Shown here: positions 34,103-42,507 of the stretch, in pieces
Numbering within the stretch: position 1 is the stretch's first letter
Layout: every line of letters begins with the position of its first letter
Source of the DNA: an uncultured Eubacteriales bacterium
GTDB lineage: Bacteria; Bacillota; Clostridia; Oscillospirales; CAG-272
Direction: 5' to 3'
NCBI GenBank assembly: GCA_958414825.1
Contig: CATYXQ010000010.1
Location: 1-50,722, forward strand
DNA: 50,722 nucleotides
Notes under the pieces: generated by a model
Told to the model about the DNA's origin: nothing
The model's database searches: none
What the model saw: the letters and a program-made list of their open reading frames with translations, nothing else
Made by a program: the position numbers and the translations under genes

Positions 34103-34348
34103 CTAAGCGAAAAACGAGCAGCAGCCTTGAAACTATAGCGAGGATACCGACACCACAATCTATTAATAGCTCAGAGACGGCGCAACAATTGCCGGTGCAA
34201 CAAACGACCAGCATACCCTTATTTCACAGAATGGCGGCAAAATCATTTCGGTAATTGTAAGCAATACGGCCATTCTGCGCCAAGAACGCTTGTGCCCAGC
34301 AGTAGAAAAATCGGCTTGTATGACTTCCGCTGTTTCGGCCATTGTACA

Positions 34349-34378
34349 AAAAAAGCAACACGACTGTGTTGCTTTTTT
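34349..34378. terminator. Terminator of the ribosomal protein operon
   Basis: Stem AAAAAAGCAACAC / GTGTTGCTTTTTT with a GACT loop (13 bp, A/T-flanked on both sides), 8 nt past the rplQ stop. It ends the long minus-strand operon and can also act on plus. Confidence 0.9.
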
Positions 34379-34386
34379 GATAAACC

Positions 34387-34872
34387 TTACTCTGCTGCAG
34401 GCGCAGCCGTCTCGGCAGTTGCCGCTTCGACAGCGGATGTATCATCTTTCTTCGCCGCAGGTTTTTTTTCAGAAGTTTTCTTCGCAGTTGCTTTCTTTGC
34501 GGGTTTCTCCGGCTCCGCAGCAACCGCTGCTGGAATCAGACGAATAATCGCCATCTCGGCAGCATCGCCTCTGCGAGGACCGATCTTGAAAATCTGCGTA
34601 TATCCGCCGTTACGGTCGGAATATTCCGGGGCAATCGTATCAAACAGTTTTTTAACAACGCTCTCCTTGGTGATAAACGCAAGCGCCTGACGGCGGGATG
34701 CGAGCGTGTTTTTCTTTCCGAGCGTAATCATCTTTTCGGCAAGCGGTCTGACCTCTTTTGCTCTGGTCAGCGTCGTCTCGACCGAACCGTTTTCAAGCAG
34801 ATATGTTACCATCCCTCTGAGCATAGCTTTTCTATGATCGGTAGGTCTGCCAAGTTTTCTAGTTCCGGGCAT
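34387..34872 (-). CDS. rplQ: 50S ribosomal protein L17, with C-terminal extension
   Basis: Large-subunit protein near the exit tunnel. Residues 1 to about 113 match L17: KLGRPTDHRKAMLRGM, ETTLTRAKEVRPLAEKMITL, and NGGYTQIFKIGPRRGDAAEMAIIRL. The final 48 residues are a low-complexity Ala/Lys/Glu tail beginning at PAAVAAEPEKPAKKATAKK, which the common 113-130-aa L17 lacks. It is the last gene of the operon, 47 nt after rpoA. Confidence 0.97.
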   Translation of the reverse strand: MPGTRKLGRPTDHRKAMLRGMVTYLLENGSVETTLTRAKEVRPLAEKMITLGKKNTLASRRQALAFITKESVVKKLFDTIAPEYSDRNGGYTQIFKIGPRRGDAAEMAIIRLIPAAVAAEPEKPAKKATAKKTSEKKPAAKKDDTSAVEAATAETAAPAAE

Positions 34873-34919
34873 TGTAAAATTCCCTCCTTATCGTATTTGT
34901 GCGCAGGATGCGCCTTTGT

Positions 34920-35888
34920 TTACTCTTCCTCGCTCTTGAGTTCGAGGCCGAGTACCTGAAGCTTATGAATGACTTCCTCAAGCGATTTCTTTCCGAGATT
35001 TTTCACCTTGATCATCTCGCTCTCAGTCCGGTTAGTCAAATCCTCAACCGTATTGATTCCGGCGCGCTTCAGGCAATTAAAGCTACGCACGGATAAGTCA
35101 AGATCTTCAATGGTCATCTCAAGGACTCTGTCTCTCTTGGTCTCTTCACGCTCGACCATGATCTCCGCTTTTCTAGCCTCGTCTGACATATCGACAAACA
35201 AGTTGAGATGCTCGTTGAGTATCTTGGCGCCCAGAGAAACCGCTTCTTTCGCAGAAATCGTTCCATTCGTCTTTACATTGAGCGTCAATTTATCATAATC
35301 GGTGATATTGCCGACGCGCGTATACTCCACATTATACTGCACTTTATATACGGGCGTAAATATGGAATCGGTAAAAATCAAACCGATCGGCGCGCTGGTT
35401 TGTGACGAAGCGTTATAAATCTGCTTGTTTTTCTCCTGTGAAACATAGCCTCTGCCGTGGTCAAAAGTCAGTTCCATATAGAAACGCGCATTTTCCACCA
35501 CGGTTGCAATATGATGCTTCGGATTTAAAATCTCAATATCCGCATCTGAAGCAATATCTCCGGCCGTAACCTCACATGCACCGGTTACATCAATAACAAC
35601 CGTCTTAGGCGTAGCGCTGTAGAGTTTCGCAACAATACCTTTCACGTTGAGAACAATCTCAGTCACGTCTTCTTTGACGCCCGGCACAGTTGAAATTTCA
35701 TGAAGCACGCCGTCAATTTTTATGCTGCATACCGCAACTCCGGGGAGCGAATTGAGAAGCACCCTGCGCAGCGAATTTCCGAGCGTTGTGCCGTAACCCC
35801 GCTCAAGGGGTTCCACAACAAACGTCCCTTCGCTGCCGTCTTCGCTGATATCAACAAGATTTATATTGGGCTTTTCTATTTCAATCAT
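34920..35888 (-). CDS. rpoA: DNA-directed RNA polymerase subunit alpha
   Basis: A 322-aa alpha subunit. The N-terminal dimerisation/assembly domain spans residues 1 to about 230, with GTFVVEPLERGYGTTLGNSLRRVLL. A linker follows, then the C-terminal domain (about 245-310), with SVRSFNCLKRAGINTVEDL and KVKNLGKKSLEEV, which contacts UP elements and activators. It lies between rpsD and rplQ, as in most bacteria. The 131-nt gap before it holds no recognisable element. Confidence 0.98.
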   Translation of the reverse strand: MIEIEKPNINLVDISEDGSEGTFVVEPLERGYGTTLGNSLRRVLLNSLPGVAVCSIKIDGVLHEISTVPGVKEDVTEIVLNVKGIVAKLYSATPKTVVIDVTGACEVTAGDIASDADIEILNPKHHIATVVENARFYMELTFDHGRGYVSQEKNKQIYNASSQTSAPIGLIFTDSIFTPVYKVQYNVEYTRVGNITDYDKLTLNVKTNGTISAKEAVSLGAKILNEHLNLFVDMSDEARKAEIMVEREETKRDRVLEMTIEDLDLSVRSFNCLKRAGINTVEDLTNRTESEMIKVKNLGKKSLEEVIHKLQVLGLELKSEEE

Positions 35889-36019
35889 TTCGTACCCTCC
35901 TTGAAATCAAATCATGCAATCTGTCATTTCGTTGTCCCGCTGGGGATAAGATTTTGCATTTTGCCGCGCAAATGACCGGAGCCGCGCTCCAAAACACCAT
36001 ATGCGGGCAGGAGGCGGTA

Positions 36020-36646
36020 TTACTTGGAATAGAACTCAACGATCAGCTGTTCATTGATATCAAAGTCGATATCCTCTCTTGCAGGAAGCGCCACGACTTT
36101 CGTCGTACCATTTTCCGCATTCACATCCAGCCACTTCGGCGTGTGCTTTCCGACGCCCTCTTCGAGAAGAGCCTTAATCTTTGCACTGTCGGTGCTGTTT
36201 TCGCTGATGGTGATTACATCGCCGACCTTAACACGAATAGATGGAATATTCGCCTTTTTGCCGTTGATTTTAAAATGGTTATGCAACACAAGTTGTCTTG
36301 CTTCCGCACGGCTGCTTGCCATACCCATTCTGTAAACAACATTGTCCAGACGAGTTTCCAAAAGAATAAGCAGGTTTTCACCCGTCATGCCTTCTTTAGC
36401 GTCCGCAATTTCAAAATAATTTTTGAACTGCTTCTCCAAAAGGCCATAATATCTTCTGGCTTTCTGTTTTTCACGCAGATGCATACCATACTCGCCGATT
36501 TTTTTGCGTGCGTCACCATGCTGTCCCGGAACTTTGTTTCTGCGATCAATCGCACATTTGCCAGAAGTGCAGCGCTCGCCTTTGAGGTAAAGCTTTACAC
36601 CCTCTCTGCGGCACAGTTTGCAAACAGGACCTGTATATCTTGCCAT
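36020..36646 (-). CDS. rpsD: 30S ribosomal protein S4, zinc-binding form
   Basis: A 208-aa primary 16S rRNA-binding protein. The N-terminus has four cysteines in CKLCRREGVKLYLKGERC followed by TSGKC, the zinc-binding C+ form. The S4 RNA-binding domain follows at about residues 98-160 (RLDNVVYRMGMASSRAEARQLV). In several bacteria S4 represses the alpha operon by binding its mRNA; no clear target structure was found here. Confidence 0.98.
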   Translation of the reverse strand: MARYTGPVCKLCRREGVKLYLKGERCTSGKCAIDRRNKVPGQHGDARKKIGEYGMHLREKQKARRYYGLLEKQFKNYFEIADAKEGMTGENLLILLETRLDNVVYRMGMASSRAEARQLVLHNHFKINGKKANIPSIRVKVGDVITISENSTDSAKIKALLEEGVGKHTPKWLDVNAENGTTKVVALPAREDIDFDINEQLIVEFYSK

Positions 36647-36667
36647 TTTGTTGTACCTCCTTTAAAA

Positions 36668-37063
36668 TTACACGCGTCTGCGCTTAGGCGGACGGCAGCC
36701 GTTGTGCGGGATCGGCGTAACATCTTTGATCATCGTGATGTCGAGACCGACTGTCTGAAGCGCACGGATCGCCGATTCACGTCCCGAACCGGGTCCCTTA
36801 ACATACACTTCTACGGTTTTCATACCGTGATCCACTGCGATTTTTCCGGCCTGCTCCGCTGCGGTCTGAGCGGCAAAAGGAGTTGACTTTCTGGAACCCT
36901 TAAAGCCCAGTTCTCCAGCGGAGGCCCAAGACACCGCGTTCCCCTCGGTATCGGTAATCGTAATGATGGTATTGTTAATGGTCGATTGAATATGTGCGGC
37001 GCCTTTTTCAACATTTTTACGCTCGCGGCGCTTTTTGATAACCTTTTTTACTGCCTTAGCCAT
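36668..37063 (-). CDS. rpsK: 30S ribosomal protein S11
   Basis: A 131-aa platform protein of the small subunit that contacts mRNA at the exit. Signatures are HIQSTINNTIITITDTEGN, KKSTPFAAQ-type RKSTPFAAQTAAE, and the C-terminal PIPHNGCRPPKRRRV. It lies 21 nt upstream of rpsD and 18 nt after rpsM. Confidence 0.98.
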   Translation of the reverse strand: MAKAVKKVIKKRRERKNVEKGAAHIQSTINNTIITITDTEGNAVSWASAGELGFKGSRKSTPFAAQTAAEQAGKIAVDHGMKTVEVYVKGPGSGRESAIRALQTVGLDITMIKDVTPIPHNGCRPPKRRRV

Positions 37064-37081
37064 CTTTATGTTGTCACTCCT

Positions 37082-37450
37082 TTACTTCTTCTTATTGGCG
37101 ATGGTCTTTGCGGGACCTTTGCGCGTTCTGGCGTTCGTCTTCGTGCGCTGGCCTCTGACAGGCAGGCCTTTTCTGTGACGAATGCCCCGGTAGCAGTTGA
37201 TTTCTACCATGTTCTTGATGTTAAGCGCAACGTTGCGGCGAAGATCGCCCTCAACGGTGTAATGCGCCTCAATCTCATCGCGGAGTTTTGCTACATCCGC
37301 TTCGCTGAGGTCTTTTGCGCGGGTGTCAGGATTGATACCGGTTTTTGCCAGGATATCCTGCGCGCTTTTCTGACCGATGCCGTAGATGTATGTCAGCGCG
37401 ATCTCCACACGCTTTTGATTTGGAATATCAACACCAGCTATACGAGCCAT
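37082..37450 (-). CDS. rpsM: 30S ribosomal protein S13
   Basis: A 122-aa small-subunit head protein that forms bridges with the 50S and contacts P-site tRNA. It begins MARIAGVDIPNQKRVEIALTYIYG and ends with the basic tail RTKTNARTRKGPAKTIANKKK. It follows rpmJ by 63 nt, the usual alpha-operon order. Confidence 0.98.
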   Translation of the reverse strand: MARIAGVDIPNQKRVEIALTYIYGIGQKSAQDILAKTGINPDTRAKDLSEADVAKLRDEIEAHYTVEGDLRRNVALNIKNMVEINCYRGIRHRKGLPVRGQRTKTNARTRKGPAKTIANKKK

Positions 37451-37513
37451 TTGTGTAATCCACCCTTTCTTTGGTTTCTGTCATAAACAGTTCTCTGGTA
37501 TAATGGGATTTGC

Positions 37514-37627
37514 TCAGCCCTGCTTTTGTTTATGCTTGGGATTTTCGCAAATAACCATTACTTTACCTTTTCTCCTGACGATCTTGCATTTTTCGCAGAT
37601 CTTCTTGACGGAAGGCTTAACTTTCAT
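37514..37627 (-). CDS. rpmJ: 50S ribosomal protein L36
   Basis: A 37-aa protein. It begins MKVKPSVKKICEKCKIVRR and ends CENPKHKQKQG, with the zinc ligands Cys-x2-Cys, Cys and His of the C+ form. The ATG follows AAAGGAAG. It lies between infA (28 nt before it) and rpsM, the standard position. Confidence 0.97.
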   Translation of the reverse strand: MKVKPSVKKICEKCKIVRRKGKVMVICENPKHKQKQG

Positions 37628-37655
37628 TGTTTATCTTCCTTTCATAATGGTTTGA

Positions 37656-37874
37656 TTATTTCATGCGCCAGGTGATACGTCCTTTGGTCAGGTCGTATAC
37701 GGATACCTCGATGGTCACCCTGTCACCGGGCAATATTCTGATATAATTCATCCGGAGTTTTCCTGAGATATGTGCGTTGACAATATGTCCATTCGGAAGT
37801 TTTACCTTGAAATTGGCATTTGGAAGTGCTTCCACAACAACCCCCTCAAACTCCATAACATCATCTTTCGGCAG
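37656..37874 (-). CDS. infA: Translation initiation factor IF-1, apparent CTG start
   Basis: A small OB-fold factor that blocks the A site during initiation. The first ATG in frame (37856) would give only 66 aa and has no Shine-Dalgarno. Upstream, AGGAGGG at 37881-37887 lies 6-7 nt before a CTG at 37872-37874. Starting there gives N-terminal MPKDDVMEFEG, matching the family form (M-x-K-D-D-V-I-E-x-E-G), and a 72-aa protein, the canonical IF-1 length. The remaining core includes EALPNANFKVKLPNGH, HISGKLRMNYIRILPGD and YDLTKGRITWRMK. The CTG start overlaps the end of the KOW-protein gene by 14 nt. An ATT codon just before the CTG is a less likely start. Confidence 0.92.
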   Translation of the reverse strand: MPKDDVMEFEGVVVEALPNANFKVKLPNGHIVNAHISGKLRMNYIRILPGDRVTIEVSVYDLTKGRITWRMK

Positions 37875-38136
37875 AATAATCCCTCCTGTTCACCGCAAAT
37901 TCATACTCTGATATGCGTTTATACAGTCCGTTGTTACTGAGCGGAATCGCAAGCGGTTCCGCATCTGTAAAGGACAAGTGCTTCAGCCGTTTTTTCTTCG
38001 GCTTTTCAATACGCCTGAGTCTGCCGTCGGCAATCAACACGAAATCCTCGTCCAATATTCCGACTACGCAAAACAGCCTTTTTTTATCCCTGCCGCACTT
38101 GGAATATGCGAGCAGTCCTATACAATTGTCCTTCAT
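37861..38136 (-). CDS. KOW domain-containing RNA-binding protein (L14e-like)
   Basis: A 91-aa protein of the small KOW/L14e-like family found between map and infA in many Clostridia. The N-terminal segment GLLAYSKCGRDKKRLFCVVGILDEDFVLIADGRLRRI is the KOW beta-barrel. KPKKKRLKHLSFT is the basic RNA-contact stretch. Its role is not established; ribosome or RNA association is inferred from family and place. The ATG overlaps the map stop as ATGA, and its end overlaps the infA start. Confidence 0.9.
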   Translation of the reverse strand: MKDNCIGLLAYSKCGRDKKRLFCVVGILDEDFVLIADGRLRRIEKPKKKRLKHLSFTDAEPLAIPLSNNGLYKRISEYEFAVNRRDYSAER

Positions 38137-38885
38137 TTCACATCTGTAAGCAGCACCGGACCGTCGTCCAGAATAGCGACTGTATGCTCATAATGCGCCG
38201 ACAGCTTGCCGTCCGCCGTTTTTACCGTCCAGCCGTCTGCCAGTTCGCGCACATCACATACGCCCTCATTGACCATCGGCTCAATCGCAATCACCATACC
38301 GGCGTAAAGCCGGGCTCCCCTGCCGGGTGTACCGAAATTCGGCACCTCCGGCGCTTCATGCAGTTCGTGTCCTACGCCATGGCCGACATATCTGCGGACA
38401 ACGCTGTACCCGTTTTCACGCGCATACGCGTCAATAGCCGCTCCGATGTCGCCAATCCTGTATCCGACCAGCGTCTGCGAAAGCCCGCGATAGAAGCTTT
38501 CTTTCGTTGCTTCAATCAGCCGCCGCGCGTTTTCGCTTACGCTGCCGACGGGGAAAGTGCGGGCACTGTCCCCGTGAAAGCCGCCGATAAACGCCCCAAC
38601 ATCAATTTTGACAATGTCACCTTCCTCCAAAACACGCTTTTTGGAAGGGATTCCGTGGATCACTTCATCATTGATGCTGATACAGGCGCTCCCCGGAAAT
38701 CCGGAATAGCCAAGGAAAGAGGGGGATGCGCCGCACTTCACAATATAATCGTGAATCACACGATCCAACTCCCAGGTCGAGACGCCGGGGCGCACATGTT
38801 CCTCTGCAACCAGCAGCGCCTCGCCGGTAATTCTGCCCGCGCGCTTCATCTGTTCGATCTGCGCAGCATTCTTGAGTTGAATCAT
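38133..38885 (-). CDS. map: Methionine aminopeptidase, type I
   Basis: Removes the initiator methionine from nascent proteins. The 250-aa protein has the metal ligands in KIDVGAFIGGFHGDSARTFPVG (two Asp), VGHGVGHELHE (His), IAIEPMVNEG (Glu) and the final HTVAILDDGPVLLT Glu/Asp region. It lies 2 nt after adk and is coupled to the KOW gene downstream. Confidence 0.97.
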   Translation of the reverse strand: MIQLKNAAQIEQMKRAGRITGEALLVAEEHVRPGVSTWELDRVIHDYIVKCGASPSFLGYSGFPGSACISINDEVIHGIPSKKRVLEEGDIVKIDVGAFIGGFHGDSARTFPVGSVSENARRLIEATKESFYRGLSQTLVGYRIGDIGAAIDAYARENGYSVVRRYVGHGVGHELHEAPEVPNFGTPGRGARLYAGMVIAIEPMVNEGVCDVRELADGWTVKTADGKLSAHYEHTVAILDDGPVLLTDVK

Positions 38886-38887
38886 GG

Positions 38888-39520
38888 TTACACCCCGATG
38901 GCTTTCAGCGTCAACGCCGTCGTATCCTCCAGGTGTTCCTGCCCGTCAACCGTTTTCAGAATTCCTTTACGCTGATAATAGGCTTCAAGCGGCTCCGTCT
39001 CGGTGTGATAAACGGTAAGACGTTTGCGGACGACTTCCGGGCAATCATCTTTGCGGACAGACAGCTTTTCACCGCAATGCCCGCAGGACTCTCCCTTTTC
39101 AGAGGGATTAAAACGAACATGATAAGTTGCGCCGCAGGAAGGGCATACGCGCCGTCCGCTCATGCGCTCCACAATCACATCATCAGCGACATTGATATTA
39201 AGCACCAAATCAATTTCAATGCCCATTTTATCAAGCGCCTCAGCCTGCGCAATCGTTCTCGGAAAGCCGTCCAGGATAAACCCTTTTTGACAATCCGGTT
39301 CTGCCAGACGCTCGCGGATAATGCCGATCACAATATCGTCCGGAACCAGTTTGCCCGCCTCGGTATACGCCTTCGCAGCCAACCCCATTTCCGTACCCTC
39401 GCTCAAAGCCTTGCGAATGATCGCACCGGTTGAAATTGTGGGGATTCCAAGTTTGTCAGATACAATCTCCGCCTGCGTACCTTTTCCCGCGCCCGGTGCG
39501 CCTAAAAATATAATTTTCAT
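38888..39520 (-). CDS. adk: Adenylate kinase, zinc-binding lid
   Basis: Interconverts ATP + AMP and 2 ADP. The 210-aa long-lid form has the P-loop LGAPGAGKGTQAE, the AMP-site segments STGAIIRKAL and GFILDGFPRTIAQAE, and a lid with four zinc cysteines, CPSCG and CGHCG, typical of Gram-positive Adk. It sits between secY and map. Confidence 0.97.
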   Translation of the reverse strand: MKIIFLGAPGAGKGTQAEIVSDKLGIPTISTGAIIRKALSEGTEMGLAAKAYTEAGKLVPDDIVIGIIRERLAEPDCQKGFILDGFPRTIAQAEALDKMGIEIDLVLNINVADDVIVERMSGRRVCPSCGATYHVRFNPSEKGESCGHCGEKLSVRKDDCPEVVRKRLTVYHTETEPLEAYYQRKGILKTVDGQEHLEDTTALTLKAIGV

Positions 39521-39547
39521 GCTATACCTCTGCTAACTTTGCCGAAA

Positions 39548-40870
39548 TCATTCAAGGAATCCCTTGTAATGCCGCATCGTCATCTGCGCCTCGATCTCTC
39601 TGGAAGTCTCAAGCGCAACGCCGACTACAATCAGAAGCGAAGATCCGCCGAATGCAATACCGGCAAACGTCTCGCTGGAAATTACATTCAGAATCATCGG
39701 GAAGATTGCGATCACGCCAAGGAAAATGGCGCCGATAAGCGTAATTTTAGACAAAATCTTGGAAATATAATCAGATGTGGGCTTGCCGGGGCGAATACCC
39801 GGAATAAAGCCGCCGTTTTTCTTGAGATTATTGGCTACCTCAACCGGATTGAACGAAATTGCAATATAAAAATACGCAAAAGCGATAATCAAAATGAAGT
39901 AAATGATGATATAAACCGGTGAAGTGGTGTCAAAAATATTTTTAACACCGTTATAGAAACTCTTGCCGAAACCCGCCGTAGTCGGTTCCTTGATAAACAT
40001 CAAAATGGTCGCGGGAAGCGAGCAGATTGAGCTTGCAAAGATAATCGGCATTACGCCCGTCATATTCAGCTTAATCGGAAGTACTGAGCTTTGACCGCCG
40101 TACATCTTTCTGCCGACTACGCGCTTTGCATACTGCACGGGAATCTTGCGCTCGCTCTCCGTGAGGAAAACGACAACGCCGACCAGCGCAACCGTAAACG
40201 CGATAACAGCAAGAAGAAAGAGCACGCCCCAAAGAATTCCGACGCCGCCGGCTTTCATCCAGCCGTAAGCCGTTGTCCACATGGAACCAATCATGGAAGG
40301 CAGACGGGAAATGATGTTGGCAAAGAGAATAATGGAAATACCGTTTCCGATGCCGCTCTCATTGATTTTTTCCGCCAGCCACATGACAAGCGCCGCACCC
40401 GCGCAATAGCAGGCTATGATAACCAACGCGCTGAACCAGCCGGTATTGGTCAGAATGCCGTAGTTTTTCATCAGCATATAATATCCGAAGCTGGTAATAA
40501 GCGCAAGGGCAACCGTCACATATCGAGTAATGACATTGAGCTTTTTCTTGCCTTCCTCGCCCTCTTTGGAGAGTCTCTCCAGCGCGGGAACGGCAATAGT
40601 CAGAAGCTGAATCACAATGGACGAGGTAATATAAGGTGACACGCCAAGCGCAAAGAGCGTCGCTTGAGCGAACGCGGATCCCGATAGAATATTGAAGTAA
40701 TCGAAAATCGTACCCGCGTTTGCCTGGATTGTATAGGCCATGATGTTGGAATCAACATACGGCACCGGAATCGCAACGCCTATGCGGTAGAGCAGAATGA
40801 TAAACAACGTAAACAGAAGCTTATTTCTCAGCTCTGGGATCTTGAATGCGTTCTTAAATGTCTGAAACAT
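39548..40870 (-). CDS. secY: Protein translocase subunit SecY
   Basis: A 440-aa, ten-helix core channel of the Sec translocon. It includes the plug and helix-2 region SAFAQATLFALGVSPYITSSIV, EKINESGIGNGISIILFANI, and the C-terminal cytosolic loop GGFIPGIRPGKPTSDYI. The start codon directly abuts the rplO stop (TAAATG), giving tight coupling of ribosomal and translocon genes. Confidence 0.98.
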   Translation of the reverse strand: MFQTFKNAFKIPELRNKLLFTLFIILLYRIGVAIPVPYVDSNIMAYTIQANAGTIFDYFNILSGSAFAQATLFALGVSPYITSSIVIQLLTIAVPALERLSKEGEEGKKKLNVITRYVTVALALITSFGYYMLMKNYGILTNTGWFSALVIIACYCAGAALVMWLAEKINESGIGNGISIILFANIISRLPSMIGSMWTTAYGWMKAGGVGILWGVLFLLAVIAFTVALVGVVVFLTESERKIPVQYAKRVVGRKMYGGQSSVLPIKLNMTGVMPIIFASSICSLPATILMFIKEPTTAGFGKSFYNGVKNIFDTTSPVYIIIYFILIIAFAYFYIAISFNPVEVANNLKKNGGFIPGIRPGKPTSDYISKILSKITLIGAIFLGVIAIFPMILNVISSETFAGIAFGGSSLLIVVGVALETSREIEAQMTMRHYKGFLE

Positions 40871-41311
40871 TTATACCACCTCGATCTTTCCACCTGCTGC
40901 TTCTATCTTTTCTTTGGCACTCGCCGAAAAGACTGCTGCTTTCACAGTGATTTTTTTGGCAAGTTCTCCTTTGCCCAATACTTTGAGCGCCTCTTTCGGC
41001 TGGCTTACCACGCCCGCCTCTACAAGTGCTGCAAGGTCAACCGTATCGCCGTCCTGATAACGGTTCAGCGCCTCCACGTTTACAACAGAGTACTCTTTCG
41101 CAAATCTATTGTAAAAACCTCTCTTCGGAAGCTTTCTATACAGCGGAAGCTGACCGCCCTCAAAACCGGGACGCACACCGCCGCCCGAACGGGCATTCTG
41201 GCCTTTATGGCCTTTGCCGGCGGTTTTGCCGTTTCCGGAACCGGGTCCTCTGCCCTTGCGCCATACAGGCGTCGTTGAGCCGGGAGCCGGTGAAAGTTCA
41301 TGAAGCTTCAT
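40871..41311 (-). CDS. rplO: 50S ribosomal protein L15
   Basis: A 146-aa protein with the Gly/Arg-rich extended N-terminus (MKLHELSPAPGSTTPVWRKG, then GRGPGSGNGKTAGKGHKGQ) that threads into 23S rRNA, and a globular C-terminus. It lies in the standard rpmD-rplO-secY order. Confidence 0.98.
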   Translation of the reverse strand: MKLHELSPAPGSTTPVWRKGRGPGSGNGKTAGKGHKGQNARSGGGVRPGFEGGQLPLYRKLPKRGFYNRFAKEYSVVNVEALNRYQDGDTVDLAALVEAGVVSQPKEALKVLGKGELAKKITVKAAVFSASAKEKIEAAGGKIEVV

Positions 41312-41369
41312 GAATGTTCCTCCTTTGTTGGATTTAACGTCTCATTTTCGTTTTATATTTCTATAAAAC

Positions 41370-41549
41370 TTAAACAGTCTCAATCTTAACAAGGTGGGAG
41401 ATTACCTTTACCTTGCCGTCAAGAACCGCATCGTTGTCGTGAACAATGCTGTCTCCGATCTTATTGAGTCCGAGCGATTTCGCAGTCGCTTTCTGGTTTG
41501 GCTTTGCGCCGATCAGGCTTTTTGCCAGTACAACTTTAACCTTTTCCAT
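41370..41549 (-). CDS. rpmD: 50S ribosomal protein L30
   Basis: A 59-aa protein, short enough to be easily missed. It begins MEKVKVVLAKSLIGAKPNQK, continues with TAKSLGLNKIGDSI and ends KVKVISHLVKIETV, a clear L30. The ATG follows AAGGAGG. It lies between rpsE (12 nt before) and rplO. Confidence 0.97.
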   Translation of the reverse strand: MEKVKVVLAKSLIGAKPNQKATAKSLGLNKIGDSIVHDNDAVLDGKVKVISHLVKIETV

Positions 41550-41561
41550 AGCTGCGCCTCC

Positions 41562-42071
41562 TTATGCCCTAACGTCGTCAACGCTCTTATCGCGGATCGC
41601 AGCAACCTGCTCAGCCGTTCTGAGTGCTTTCAGACCCTCGAAAGTCGCTTTGACAACATTGGTGGGATTGTTGGAGCGGAGACACTTCGCACGAATGTTC
41701 TTGATACCTGCAAGCTCAAGTACGAGACGCACGGCGCCGCCCGCAATGATACCGGTACCGGGTGCGGCGGGCTTGAGCAAAACTCTGCCGGCGCCGAACT
41801 CGCCGATGATCTCATGCGGGATCGTCGAACCCTTGCGGGATACGGTAATCATATTCTTTTTGGCGTCCTCGATTCCTTTGCGGATTGCATCCGGAACCTC
41901 CGCCGCCTTTCCAAGGCCATAGCCGACCTTGCCGTTTTTATCACCCACGACCATAATCGCGGTAAAACGGGCGATACGACCGCCTTTTACGGTTTTGGAA
42001 ACACGGTTGAGTGCTACCAGACTTTCGCTGTATTCCGAATCTCTGGAAGACTCGTTTCTGTTATAAGCCAT
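41562..42071 (-). CDS. rpsE: 30S ribosomal protein S5
   Basis: A 169-aa protein with the double-stranded-RNA-binding-like N-terminal domain (VKGGRIARFTAIMVVGDKNGKVGYGLGKA) and the C-terminal S5 fold (GIIAGGAVRLVLELAGIKNIRAK). It helps the decoding centre and translational fidelity. Its ATG follows AAAGGAG. Confidence 0.98.
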   Translation of the reverse strand: MAYNRNESSRDSEYSESLVALNRVSKTVKGGRIARFTAIMVVGDKNGKVGYGLGKAAEVPDAIRKGIEDAKKNMITVSRKGSTIPHEIIGEFGAGRVLLKPAAPGTGIIAGGAVRLVLELAGIKNIRAKCLRSNNPTNVVKATFEGLKALRTAEQVAAIRDKSVDDVRA

Positions 42072-42129
42072 GTTTTTTCTCCTTTAGATTTTGTATGAAA
42101 TCGAATTTCAAACAGCGTACAAACCGGAC

Positions 42130-42489
42130 TCAGAACTTCAGTCCGCCCTCGCGGGCACCCGAAGCCAGTTCCGATACGCGTCCGTGATAAAGGTAGCCAC
42201 CGCGGTCGAACACGACTGCGGAAATGCCCTTTGCGATCGCGCGCTCCGCGATCATTTTTCCAACTTCTTTTGCCGACTCCTTGTTGCCGCCGTGTCCCTT
42301 GAAATCTTTTTCAAGGCTGGAAGCGGATACGAGGGTCACGCCCTTGTCATCATCGATAATTTGTGCGGAAATATTCGCATTGGAACGATAAACGCAAAGA
42401 CGGGGCGTCTCAGCCGTTCCGGAAATTTTCGCGCGAACTCTCTTATGTCTCTTGAGGCGCTGCGCGTTTTTATCCTGCTTGGAAACCAT
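42130..42489 (-). CDS. rplR: 50S ribosomal protein L18
   Basis: A 119-aa 5S rRNA-binding protein: KRHKRVRAKISGTAETPRL, RSNANISAQIIDDDKGVTL and the C-terminal FDRGGYLYHGRVSELASGAREGGLKF. It lies 18 nt after rplF. Confidence 0.98.
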   Translation of the reverse strand: MVSKQDKNAQRLKRHKRVRAKISGTAETPRLCVYRSNANISAQIIDDDKGVTLVSASSLEKDFKGHGGNKESAKEVGKMIAERAIAKGISAVVFDRGGYLYHGRVSELASGAREGGLKF

Positions 42490-42507
42490 CTGTGTCCACT
42501 CCTTTCA

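Noticed and set aside
33964..34254. A 96-codon plus-strand frame in the gap before rplQ
   Set aside because: Ser/Arg-rich translation without protein-like pattern, no ribosome binding site, and it overlaps possible gene debris on the other strand.
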